Assembly (NCBI GenBank): GCA_000432015.1
Contig: HF985515.1
Span: 75,518 to 83,752 of the forward strand
Source: Clostridium sp. CAG:1024
GTDB lineage: Bacteria; Bacillota; Clostridia; Christensenellales; CAG-138
DNA: 8,235 nt
Reading direction: 5' to 3'
The stretch's first letter is position 1; each line of letters begins with the position of its first letter. The notes below the pieces were generated by a model, which was given only the letters and a program-made list of their open reading frames with translations, had not been told where the DNA came from and made no database searches. The position numbers were made by a program, and so were the translations under genes. Shown in pieces: positions 1-6,290 of the stretch.

Positions 1-1322
1 AAAAGACGGTTCTGGCAGACCATGCAGCAACGGATATTGTATCCGTGGAAATTACAAACGAAGCCGGAACATTCCAAGTCCACGCCCAGGACGGCGGGTA
101 TCTGATTGATGACATCCCTTCCGAACTGATCGACATTGACGCGTTCATCAACTTTATGGTCGCATGCTCCGACGTCGCCACACTGCGGCGCGTGGAGCGC
201 AGCGAGGCAAATGCTTCAAACTTCGGTTTTGATGCGCCGTTGGCGACCGTACGGGCGACATATAGCGATGGGACCGAACTGAACCTCCGGCTTGGCGCAA
301 AAGAACCGCTCTCCGGCGATTATTATTGCATGGCGGACACGGAAAAAGGAGTCTATCTGCTCTCTGCCGATACCGCAGCAAATTATCTGATTGCAAAGCA
401 GGCGCTCATCTCGTTCTATGTAACGCCAAAGCTCGCGGTTTCAAGCGCTCTCTCCGCGCTGCAGGACGTGACGTTCAGCGGCGGACCGCTGGAGCATCCC
501 GTGACGATCGAGTCGGTTTCCGCAGGCGGCGATGAAGTCAAACTGCTTGCCAAATCGTTTGGAGCTGCAACGCATATCGTGCGGGGCGCAGGCGTTTTTG
601 AACTCGATCAAACCTATGGCCTGACGGTGATGGAGCCGCTTTGCGGGATGACCGCGCAGGCAATCGTCGCATACGGACTGACGCCGGAGCAGGAAAGCGC
701 AATGGGATTTGATACCCCTTACATGCAGGTCGAGTTCGATTATAAAAACGGCGCGGAAACAGCGACGCATTATGTGCTGCGCTTCCTCCCCGCGGTCGAG
801 GACGGCTCCATGTTCTATGCCAATGCCAAGAACAGCGGCGTTGTGTATATCGTTGAACGGAAGGCTTTCTTCGACATTACCTATGAAAAGCTGCTGCTTC
901 GTTGGTTCCTGTCGCCCATGTTGATGGACGTCTCGGGCGTAACGGTCGAGGACGGAGGCAGAAGCTATACGTTCACGGTGGACAACACCGACCGCAAGAA
1001 CCCCGTTGTGACAATGAATGGCTCAGAGCTGGATACGGATCGCTTCCGAACGTTTTTCCGATTGATCGAGAGCGCGGCAAACGATGGAGTGTATCTTGGA
1101 ACGCTCGCTCCGTCGGAGCAGACGCCGGCAATGACCATAACCTATCATTACGGCGAGGGAAAACCGGACGATGTGATGACACTGTATAGCGGCGCCGCCA
1201 GAAGGGTGAACGTGTATGTGAACGGCGTGTGCGAGTTTGCCATGAAGGATTCGTTTGTAGCGCGCGTTCACGAAGCGCTTCAGGCATTACAATCGGGCGC
1301 GGAATTTGACACGAACTGGTGA
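1..1322 (+). CDS. DUF4340 domain-containing protein, C-terminal part (5' end outside window)
   Basis: The reading frame is already open at the left edge (first full codon at 3), so the gene starts upstream. The GTG at 45 is internal: the codons before it read KTVLADHAATDIVSV, which continues smoothly into the protein. About 439 residues are visible, ending at TGA 1320-1322. The protein shows the DUF4340 pattern: short beta-rich segments, a GFDAP turn followed by a strand and a YSDGTELNLRLG segment, then YYCMADTEKGVYLL. A second, weaker copy follows (GFDTP near 708-719, VVYIVE near 840-857) and perhaps a third (VSGVTVEDGG, then a YHYGEG segment). No membrane helix is visible in this part; family members usually carry one at the N-terminus and are encoded beside GldG-like and ABC-2 permease genes, which would lie to the left. 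The biochemical role is unknown. A surface or envelope-associated partner of an ABC-2 exporter is an inference from family context. Confidence 0.75.
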   Translation, partial: KTVLADHAATDIVSVEITNEAGTFQVHAQDGGYLIDDIPSELIDIDAFINFMVACSDVATLRRVERSEANASNFGFDAPLATVRATYSDGTELNLRLGAKEPLSGDYYCMADTEKGVYLLSADTAANYLIAKQALISFYVTPKLAVSSALSALQDVTFSGGPLEHPVTIESVSAGGDEVKLLAKSFGAATHIVRGAGVFELDQTYGLTVMEPLCGMTAQAIVAYGLTPEQESAMGFDTPYMQVEFDYKNGAETATHYVLRFLPAVEDGSMFYANAKNSGVVYIVERKAFFDITYEKLLLRWFLSPMLMDVSGVTVEDGGRSYTFTVDNTDRKNPVVTMNGSELDTDRFRTFFRLIESAANDGVYLGTLAPSEQTPAMTITYHYGEGKPDDVMTLYSGAARRVNVYVNGVCEFAMKDSFVARVHEALQALQSGAEFDTNW

Positions 1323-1332
1323 AAAATATATG

Positions 1333-1376
1333 GAAATCCCTGCGATTGTCTCTTGCAATGCGGGGATTTCTTTGTT
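1333..1376 (+). terminator. Rho-independent-type terminator after the DUF4340 gene
   Basis: GAAATCCC (1333-1340) pairs perfectly with GGGATTTC (1363-1370). The stem continues imperfectly inward (TGCGATTG against CAATGC), and TTTGTT follows directly. It begins about 10 bases after the DUF4340 stop, so it would separate that gene from the ROK gene. The T-tract is short and interrupted, so termination may be incomplete. Confidence 0.65.
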
Positions 1377-1401
1377 AGAATGAAATTATAATTAATACAA
1401 T
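1372..1401 (+). promoter_or_regulatory. Possible sigma70-type promoter for the ROK gene
   Basis: The AT-rich stretch 1380-1401 separates the terminator from the ROK gene. TTGTTA (1372-1377) and TACAAT (1396-1401) are 18 bases apart. A perfect TATAAT also lies at 1387-1392 but has no convincing -35 at the right distance. Either could serve as the -10. The position just after a terminator and before a regulator gene supports a promoter, but the exact element is uncertain. Confidence 0.4.
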
Positions 1402-1434
1402 GCACGAAATAAAGTGCTCGAATGAGGAATCAGG

Positions 1435-2634
1435 TTGCACAGCAATACCATCAACAATCGAATCATGCAGCGCAGCAACCTTGCACGCGTTCTCCGAACG
1501 ATTTATGAGAGCGGCGGTATTTCGCGGCGCGATGTGGCGATACGAACGGGCCTGACGCCGTCCAGCGTCACAAACATCGTGTCCCGTCTGCTGGATGAGA
1601 AGCTGGTGCGAGAGAGTGTGCAGACCTGTGAGGAGGGGCTTGCGGTGGGCAGGCCACCTATCCGCCTCGAAATTGCGAACGACCGTTATGCTGTGATCGG
1701 CGTCGAGCTTTCCGCAGATAGGATAACCGCGGTGGTTACGGATTTTATCGGAACGCCTTTGGCGGTCGGAAACGATGACAATAGCGGGGCGAACCCGCCT
1801 GAGGTCGCAACGCGGAAGATACATGATCTTGTTCTGCGTCTTTTGAAAGAGGCAAGGGTCGATCGCGAATGTGTTTTGGGGCTCGGGCTGATGTCTTCCG
1901 GACCGTATGATCCGGAGACGGGGCATATGTTCAATCCCACGAATTTTGACAATTGGCTCGATGTTCCGATCCGCGCGCTCGTTGAAGCGTCGCTCGGTTT
2001 CCCGGTCAGCTTTGATCGGGATTCCGTAGGCTGCGCGCTGGAAGCCCAGATCAACGAGTCCGACGAAGGCTCGCTGTTTGCCGTGCTGGTCAATACGATC
2101 GGCATCGGAGGCGCGCTTGTTATCAATGGCGAGGTTTACTATGGCCTGCATAACTGCGCGGCAGAGATCGGCTGCATGACGGTTATTCCGGACGGACCGC
2201 TGTGCCGGTGCGGAGATCGCGGATGTCTTGAGGCAGTCTCTTCGGCCGACGCGCTCTTGGGTTACATCCGGCAGCGCGTTGCGGAAGGCGCGGAGGATCC
2301 GTTTGACGGGTGCTGCGGCACGGCGGACGCGGAGCAGCTTGCTGCGGCATATCGCGCAGGAAAACCTCTTGCAGTAGAAGCGGTCGAGCGCGGCGCAAAG
2401 TATCTGGGCATTGCAATCGGCAACGTCATCAAGATCGCCTGCCCGGATGTGGTGGCGATCGGCGGAAGCTTTTTGACGGCGCTTCCCGAGTATTACAGTC
2501 TGATCGTTACGCAGGCGCGCGCACGCAGACAGGCGGAGCCGCGGTTCATTCCGTTTGCGCATGGGCCGATTCAGTGCGCGCTGGGCGGTGTGCGGCTCGT
2601 TATCATGAATTATTTTAAAGCGTTAGAGCATTAA
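1435..2634 (+). CDS. ROK family transcriptional regulator
   Basis: A 399-residue protein of typical length for ROK regulators (NagC/Mlc/XylR type). The start is TTG 1435: it has GAGG at 1424-1427 with a 7-base gap, and an in-frame TGA at 1423-1425 blocks extension. The next start, ATG 1465, has no ribosome site and would cut the conserved N-terminal segment. An N-terminal winged helix-turn-helix lies at about residues 15-62 (ISRRDVAIRTGLTPSSVTNI), followed by the GRPPIRLEI linker at 72-80. The ROK sugar-kinase-like fold then follows: conserved Asp at D196 (the usual N-D pair is R-D here), glycine-rich GIGGALVINGEVYYG at 223-237, EIG at 244-246, and metal motif CRCGDRGCLE at 257-266. The usual metal-site His after EIG is Cys247. 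The fold suggests a sugar-responsive repressor rather than a kinase. It lies 39 bases upstream of the oxidoreductase gene and probably controls this locus and the importer; the effector is unknown. Confidence 0.9.
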   Translation: MHSNTINNRIMQRSNLARVLRTIYESGGISRRDVAIRTGLTPSSVTNIVSRLLDEKLVRESVQTCEEGLAVGRPPIRLEIANDRYAVIGVELSADRITAVVTDFIGTPLAVGNDDNSGANPPEVATRKIHDLVLRLLKEARVDRECVLGLGLMSSGPYDPETGHMFNPTNFDNWLDVPIRALVEASLGFPVSFDRDSVGCALEAQINESDEGSLFAVLVNTIGIGGALVINGEVYYGLHNCAAEIGCMTVIPDGPLCRCGDRGCLEAVSSADALLGYIRQRVAEGAEDPFDGCCGTADAEQLAAAYRAGKPLAVEAVERGAKYLGIAIGNVIKIACPDVVAIGGSFLTALPEYYSLIVTQARARRQAEPRFIPFAHGPIQCALGGVRLVIMNYFKALEH

Positions 2635-2660
2635 TAAAGAAGGAAATTCCATGCATTCGG

Positions 2661-2666
2661 AGGAGG
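2661..2666 (+). promoter_or_regulatory. Ribosome binding site fixing the GTG start of the oxidoreductase gene
   Basis: A perfect AGGAGG lies 7 bases before GTG 2674. It decides for this start over the upstream ATG 2651, which is in another frame and stops after eight codons. Confidence 0.8.
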
Positions 2667-2673
2667 TCGCATC

Positions 2674-3795
2674 GTGAACGAGAGCAAACTCAGAGTCGCT
2701 GTCATCAGTTGCGGTATGATTGCAAATGCCGCGCACATTCCCGCCTATAAAAACCTTCAGGACAAGGTCGATATCGTTGCGGTCTGTGATGTAAACCCGA
2801 TTTCGGCAGAACAGACGGCAAAGCGTTTTGACATCCCCGCTTGGTATACAGACGCGGAGGAGATGCTGCAGAAGGAGCGCCCGGATCTTGTCTCCGTGTG
2901 TACGCCGAATGCGCTGCACAAAAAGATGGCGATGCTCGCGCTGTCGTATGGCGCGCATGTTGCGTGTGAGAAACCGATCGCGCTGACTTATGCCGACGCA
3001 AAGGAAATGTTCGACTATGCCAGGGAAAAGGACCGCGTTCTCTTTGCGTGTCAGGTCGTTCGGTACAATGAAGAGTATCAGGTCGCGAAAGAGTTCATGG
3101 ACGACGGTACGCTCGGCAAGGTGTATTATTCCGAGTTCTCGCTGATTAGACGGCGCGGCGTGCCCAAATGGGGCATGTTCCATAGAAAAGATGCCAACGG
3201 GGGCGGAGCTCTGTGCGATTTGGGCGTCCACCTGATCGATGCGGCGCTCTGGGTCATGGGAAGTCCGAAATTTACGGCCATCTCGGGTATGGCGTCGGCG
3301 GAGATCGCGCACAATGAAACGAACATCCTGACAAGCCTTGCGGAGAGCGGCGCACCGGCCGGCGTGTTCAATGCTCGCAAGTATTCTCCGGAAGAGTTTG
3401 AAGTTGAGGAATTTGCCGCCGGCAGTATCCGACTGGATAACGGCTGCTGCTTGAATTTCAAAACTTCCTGGGCAGTCAACTTGCCGAATGAGTACGCCAT
3501 GTCGTTTGCGGGCAGCAAGGCGGGCCTGCTCTTGCCGAAAGTCGAATTGCTCTCCACGATGGGACACTATCAGGCGGACATTCAGCCGCGACTGTTCCCG
3601 CAGGAGCGCAGGTTTGCAAAGGAAGCGTTCCCGGGGCATTTCTTCCTTTTCGAAAATGCGGTCGATCACATTCTGTACGGAACACCTTTGATGGTCAAGC
3701 CGGAGGAGACCCTGAATGTCGCCGCCATCATTGACGCATTTTATATTTCTGCTGCGGAAAACCGCGAGGTTCGCGCAGAAGAGATTTTGAAGTAG
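2674..3795 (+). CDS. Gfo/Idh/MocA family NAD(P)-dependent oxidoreductase
   Basis: A 373-residue protein, of usual length for the family. These enzymes oxidise or reduce a hydroxyl or keto group on sugars, inositols or related polyols in the cytoplasm. The N-terminal Rossmann half (about 1-125) has VAVISCGMIA in place of the classic GxGxxG (Ser12 for the first Gly, Ala17 for the last), Asp39 at the end of strand 2 (VAVCD), which favours NAD over NADP, PNALH at 78-82 and the family hallmark E99-K100-P101. The C-terminal half carries GGGALCDLGVHLID, giving the expected D182 and H186 of the substrate pocket plus D189. The segment RRRGVPKWGMF before it is typical of the sugar/inositol dehydrogenase-like branch. 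The GTG start is supported by AGGAGG at 2661-2666. It follows the ROK gene by 39 bases and precedes the isomerase by 108, so co-transcription is likely. The substrate cannot be assigned; inositol, a rare sugar or an amino sugar are all possible. Confidence 0.9.
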   Translation: MNESKLRVAVISCGMIANAAHIPAYKNLQDKVDIVAVCDVNPISAEQTAKRFDIPAWYTDAEEMLQKERPDLVSVCTPNALHKKMAMLALSYGAHVACEKPIALTYADAKEMFDYAREKDRVLFACQVVRYNEEYQVAKEFMDDGTLGKVYYSEFSLIRRRGVPKWGMFHRKDANGGGALCDLGVHLIDAALWVMGSPKFTAISGMASAEIAHNETNILTSLAESGAPAGVFNARKYSPEEFEVEEFAAGSIRLDNGCCLNFKTSWAVNLPNEYAMSFAGSKAGLLLPKVELLSTMGHYQADIQPRLFPQERRFAKEAFPGHFFLFENAVDHILYGTPLMVKPEETLNVAAIIDAFYISAAENREVRAEEILK

Positions 3796-3903
3796 TTTTT
3801 CGATCACACGCTTCGGAAAGCTCAGGTTTCTCACCGCCAGTGCGCAGGGCGGCGTCAGAAGAAAACGACAGCCCATTCAGGGCAGATTTGAAGGAGAAGA
3901 AAA

Positions 3904-4848
3904 ATGAAAGTTGGTCTGTATTCCATTTCCTGTTCCGGCACTTGGTTCAATGATCGCCCGGCGCTGACCGTGGAAGAGTTCATTGATACCGCGAAGAAGT
4001 ACGGATACGACGGCGTTGAGATCGATTTGAAGCGGCCGCACGGCTCGCCCCTCGATCTGGATGAGAAGCGCTGCAAGGAGATCCGCGACTATGCGGCAAA
4101 GCAGGGACTGGAGATCTGCGGCGTTGCGGCAAACAATAATTTTGCGACCATCATCCCCGAGGTTATGGAAAATGAACTGCTCATGGTTCGTGAACAGATC
4201 CGCGTGGCAAAACAGCTCGACGCGAAGGTGCTTCGTGTGTTTGCAAACTGGCGCGGCGTTGTGAAACGCAACGGCATCGCGACCTATGAGGTCCCCGCGC
4301 AGTATCATAACTACTATGGCGCGCTTGATTACGAGCTCCGTCAGAGCATCATCGCCGCGCTCAAAGAGAGCGTGAAGTGGGCGGAGGACGCGGGCATCAT
4401 CCTGGCGCTCCAGAACCACCATCCGATCATCACGCGCTATGAAGACATGATCGATTTCGTCGAGTGCGTGGATTCCCCGTACCTCCAGTGCTGCTTCGAT
4501 GCGCCCTGCTGCGGCTGGACGAAGGAGCATCAGAGCGATGAGTACATCACCAAGGCCGTGCATGAGGTCGGCAAGCGCCAGATGATCACGCATGCAAACG
4601 CTGAGTTCGTCGAGCATGCGGACGGCACGATCGAGATGATCTCTTTTGACCCGCATGAGCAGCCCGTGCTGACCAACTATCCTGCCTTTGTCCGCGCGCT
4701 GAAGGAAATCGGCTACGAGGGATACATCAACTTCGAGTTCTGCCATATGCCGTATCATCATGGAAAGGTTCTCGGTTACAACGACTACATCGAAGACCAG
4801 ATCCGGATCGCGCAGAAGTACTTCCGCGGCCTGATCGAGAACGCGTAA
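3904..4848 (+). CDS. Sugar phosphate isomerase/epimerase (xylose isomerase-like TIM barrel)
   Basis: A 314-residue protein of the AP endonuclease 2/xylose isomerase-like barrel family, which includes ketose 3-epimerases, IolE/IolH-like enzymes and hydroxypyruvate isomerases. ATG 3904 has AAGGAG at 3891-3896. Recognisable barrel strands are MKVGLYS (1-7), YDGVEID (35-41, Glu39), LEICGVAAN (69-77), KVLRVFANW (108-116), IILALQNHH (165-173), LQCCFDAPC (194-202, Asp199), MITHANAEF (227-235, His230) and YINFEF (274-279, Glu278). Asp199, His230 and Glu278 fit three of the four divalent-metal ligands. The fourth position, usually Glu, is Gln170 within LALQNHH, a motif I recall from a sub-branch of this family. 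The gene probably acts next to the oxidoreductase in breakdown of an imported sugar or polyol. Its codons are rich in C-ending triplets, hinting at good expression. The specific reaction is unknown. Confidence 0.88.
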   Translation: MKVGLYSISCSGTWFNDRPALTVEEFIDTAKKYGYDGVEIDLKRPHGSPLDLDEKRCKEIRDYAAKQGLEICGVAANNNFATIIPEVMENELLMVREQIRVAKQLDAKVLRVFANWRGVVKRNGIATYEVPAQYHNYYGALDYELRQSIIAALKESVKWAEDAGIILALQNHHPIITRYEDMIDFVECVDSPYLQCCFDAPCCGWTKEHQSDEYITKAVHEVGKRQMITHANAEFVEHADGTIEMISFDPHEQPVLTNYPAFVRALKEIGYEGYINFEFCHMPYHHGKVLGYNDYIEDQIRIAQKYFRGLIENA

Positions 4849-4873
4849 CACATATTTACAGAACAGTTCGAAC

Positions 4874-4901
4874 ATTCCTTGACGGCAGGGATGCCAGGAA
4901 T
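4874..4901 (+). terminator. Hairpin after the isomerase gene, possible weak terminator
   Basis: ATTCCT (4874-4879) pairs with AGGAAT (4896-4901), and inside it GGCA (4884-4887) pairs with TGCC (4892-4895) around a GGGA loop. Four bases (TGAC) bulge on the left arm. It lies 25 bases after the isomerase stop. No T-run follows, only TGTAAAGATTTG, so it may stabilise the 3' end or end transcripts only partly. Confidence 0.4.
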
Positions 4902-4922
4902 TGTAAAGATTTGAAAGAATTC

Positions 4923-4969
4923 ATGCAATCCTGAATATATTCTTGCAATATTTGCAAAAAATGTTGCAT
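4923..4969 (+). promoter_or_regulatory. Candidate operator: repeated TTGCAA palindromes upstream of the transporter promoter
   Basis: Four near-identical elements occur in 47 bases: ATGCAA (4923-4928), TTGCAA (4943-4948), TTGCAA (4952-4957) and TTGCAT (4964-4969). The last forms the -35 of the promoter. TTGCAA is its own reverse complement, so each copy is a small palindrome. Repeats overlapping a -35 are well placed for a dimeric regulator to act. The ROK protein encoded at 1435-2634 is the natural candidate binder, but this is inference. Confidence 0.4.
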
Positions 4970-4992
4970 CCCTGTCGCAAAGGGGCTATAAT
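4964..4992 (+). promoter_or_regulatory. Sigma70-type promoter of the ABC importer operon
   Basis: TTGCAT (4964-4969) and a perfect TATAAT (4987-4992) are separated by exactly 17 bases. An AT-rich tract lies upstream and the next gene starts 128 bases downstream. Transcription would start near 4999, giving a leader of about 120 bases before the binding-protein gene. Confidence 0.7.
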
Positions 4993-5032
4993 AACATTCA
5001 TCAAGAATTAGCATCGGTTTCGTTGGCCGTAT

Positions 5033-5053
5033 GTCCGCACTCGGCGGGCTTTC
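5033..5053 (+). promoter_or_regulatory. Leader hairpin 1 in the importer 5' UTR
   Basis: GTCCGC (5033-5038) pairs with GCGGGC (5044-5049), with one G-T pair and a five-base ACTCG loop, and is followed by TTTC. A competing pairing, GCCG (5026-5029) with CGGC (5042-5045), cannot form at the same time. No known riboswitch class is recognised. The T-run is too short for a convincing terminator. Confidence 0.35.
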
Positions 5054-5072
5054 AAAATCCTACTACATGTGT

Positions 5073-5097
5073 TAATCATGGGGTCTCCCCTTGATTA
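5073..5097 (+). promoter_or_regulatory. Leader hairpin 2, just upstream of the binding-protein ribosome site
   Basis: TAATCA (5073-5078) pairs with TGATTA (5092-5097). After one T-T mismatch, GGGG (5080-5083) pairs with CCCC (5087-5090) around a TCT loop. The 3' arm ends 10 bases before AGGAGG (5108-5113). Its place suggests an effect on mRNA stability or on access of ribosomes to a highly expressed gene. Confidence 0.5.
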
Positions 5098-5120
5098 TAA
5101 AAAAAACAGGAGGAAACACA

Positions 5121-6250
5121 ATGAAGAAGTATCTGGCAATTCTGCTGGCTGTCGTCATGGTGCTGGGCGCTGTTGCCTGCACGAAGACTCCCGCCGCAGA
5201 GACCCCGGCTACCGAACAGCCGGCCGCTGAAGTTCCCGCAACGGAGCCCGCTGCAGAAGGCAAGACCGACATCAAACTGGCTTCCCACAATGCGGAAATC
5301 GAGGGCAACCCTACCGTGTTCGTTACGAGGCTGACATCCAGGAAGCTGCTGCTGCTGCCGCAGACCACGGTCTGAACGTGAGCTACAGCTCCTTCGTCTC
5401 CAACTGGGATGCGGCGACTGAGTCCCAGCAGATCGAGAACAGCATCAACGAAGGCTTTGACATCATCCTCGTCAACCCCGTGTCCTCGACCGGCCTTGAT
5501 CCGATCATCGAGAAGGCGCAGGAAGCCGGCATCGTTTACATCAATGCCGACTGCGAGTACACCTCTACCGATGTTAACATCCTGAACGTCTGCACCGACC
5601 AGTATTGGCTCGGCTACAAGACCGCGACCTATGCCGGCGACGTGCTGGGCAGCGGTGCGAAGGTTGTCATGATCGCGGCTCTCGACGGCAACGTTGCGAA
5701 CACGCAGCGTCAGCAGGGCTTCGAAGACGGCGCCAAGGAGAAGGGCCTCGAGATCGTTGGCGGTCGGTACAACCACGACTGGAATCCGGTCAAGTCGCAG
5801 CAGATTGGCACCGAGATTCTGAACTCCGGTATCGAGTTTGACGGCGTCCTCATTTCTCAGTGCGCCGAGAATGCTCTTGCAGCGTTCGACGCAGCAGGCA
5901 AAACGTATCCGAAATTCTTCGGCTTTGGCGACACCGGCGAATGGATCCAGAGAATGTACAACCTGAATAAGGACGAGAAGAAGATGGACTTCATGGTCCT
6001 CTCCAACCCTCCGGGAGTCGGCGCGAGCGCTCTGAACTTCGGCCTCAACATGATCCTCGGCAAGACCCTGAAGGATGACGTTTACAACGTGCCGGAAATC
6101 CACAGCATCTACCTGAAGTCCAAGGTTTGCTGGACCTATGATGATATCAACAACGCTGAGTTCATCGAGAAGGCCCAGACCATGGAGCCCGGCGATGCCC
6201 TGACCTACTGGCTCACCATTGACGAAGTTGCTGAGCAGTACTTCAACTAA
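5121..6250 (+). CDS. Sugar ABC transporter substrate-binding lipoprotein (type 1 periplasmic-binding fold), frame broken once
   Basis: This gene encodes the substrate-capture protein of the importer. ATG 5121 is preceded by AGGAGG (5108-5113, 7-base gap). The N-terminus is a lipoprotein signal (MKK, hydrophobic LAILLAVVMVLGAV, lipidated Cys20), followed by an Ala/Pro/Glu/Thr linker to about residue 47. The frame starting at 5121 runs into a TGA at 5373-5375, while the matching continuation lies one frame over and runs to TAA 6248-6250. Switching at 5312 rebuilds a 376-residue protein of normal family length: ...EIEGNP then YRVRYEADIQEAAAAAADHG. Sugar-binding (Peripla_BP_4) features follow: IILVNPVSSTGLDPIIEKA, the hinge strand GIVYINADCEY, KVVMIAALDGN with NTQRQQGFEDG, DWNPVKSQQIGTEIL, and FDGVLISQCAENALAAFDAAG. 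The downstream part has no stop codons and normal codon use, which argues for a sequencing or assembly error or a very recent mutation. Codons are strongly C-ending (atc, gac, aac, ctc), as in highly expressed genes. The ligand is unknown. Confidence 0.88.
5309..5312 (+). other. Apparent frameshift: one C missing from a CCC run
   Basis: The sequence reads AAC CCT ACC GTG in the start frame. With one extra C it reads AAC CCC TAC CGT, giving Asn-Pro-Tyr-Arg and joining both halves of the binding protein exactly at a family-conserved segment. No slippery heptamer of the X XXY YYZ type is present, so programmed recoding is unlikely. Confidence 0.8.
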
Positions 6251-6256
6251 AAACGA

Positions 6257-6275
6257 TTGCGTTCTTAGAACGCAA
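6257..6275 (+). promoter_or_regulatory. Perfect 8-bp hairpin right after the binding-protein stop
   Basis: TTGCGTTC (6257-6264) and GAACGCAA (6268-6275) are exact reverse complements around a TTA loop, six bases after the TAA. No T-run follows. It could protect the 3' end of the binding-protein message. Confidence 0.5.
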
Positions 6276-6290
6276 AGCTGAACATTTGCC

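Noticed and set aside
1375..2562. Long open frame on the - strand opposite the ROK gene (395 codons)
   Set aside because: Antisense shadow; rich in Arg, Cys and His with no fold motif, and the + strand ROK protein is unmistakable.
2623..3876. Long open frame on the - strand opposite the oxidoreductase gene (417 codons)
   Set aside because: It mirrors the codon pattern of a clear + strand gene with a good ribosome site and family motifs. The antisense product shows no recognisable domain.
3796..3903. Small gene or terminator in the 108-base gap between oxidoreductase and isomerase
   Set aside because: No open frame with a ribosome site is present. The only hairpins are short (GCCC 3871-3874 with GGGC 3880-3883) and not followed by Ts, so the gap is probably an untranslated spacer in one transcript.
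3877..4875. Long open frame on the - strand opposite the isomerase gene
   Set aside because: Arises from the G/C-rich third positions of the + strand gene; no ribosome site or family motif found.
5091..5120. Upstream TTG 5091 as start of the binding protein
   Set aside because: The ribosome site AGGAGG (5108-5113) would lie inside the gene, and the signal peptide begins properly at ATG 5121 with MKK.
5307..5315. Programmed -1 frameshift as explanation of the frame break
   Set aside because: The bases GGC AAC CCT ACC do not form a slippery heptamer, and no stimulatory hairpin sits at the right distance downstream. Binding proteins are not known to use recoding.
5378..6250. Treating the downstream part of the binding protein as a separate gene starting at GTG 5378
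   Set aside because: No ribosome site precedes it, it would lack a signal peptide and the first part of the N-terminal lobe, and the missing residues are found just upstream in the same frame from 5312.
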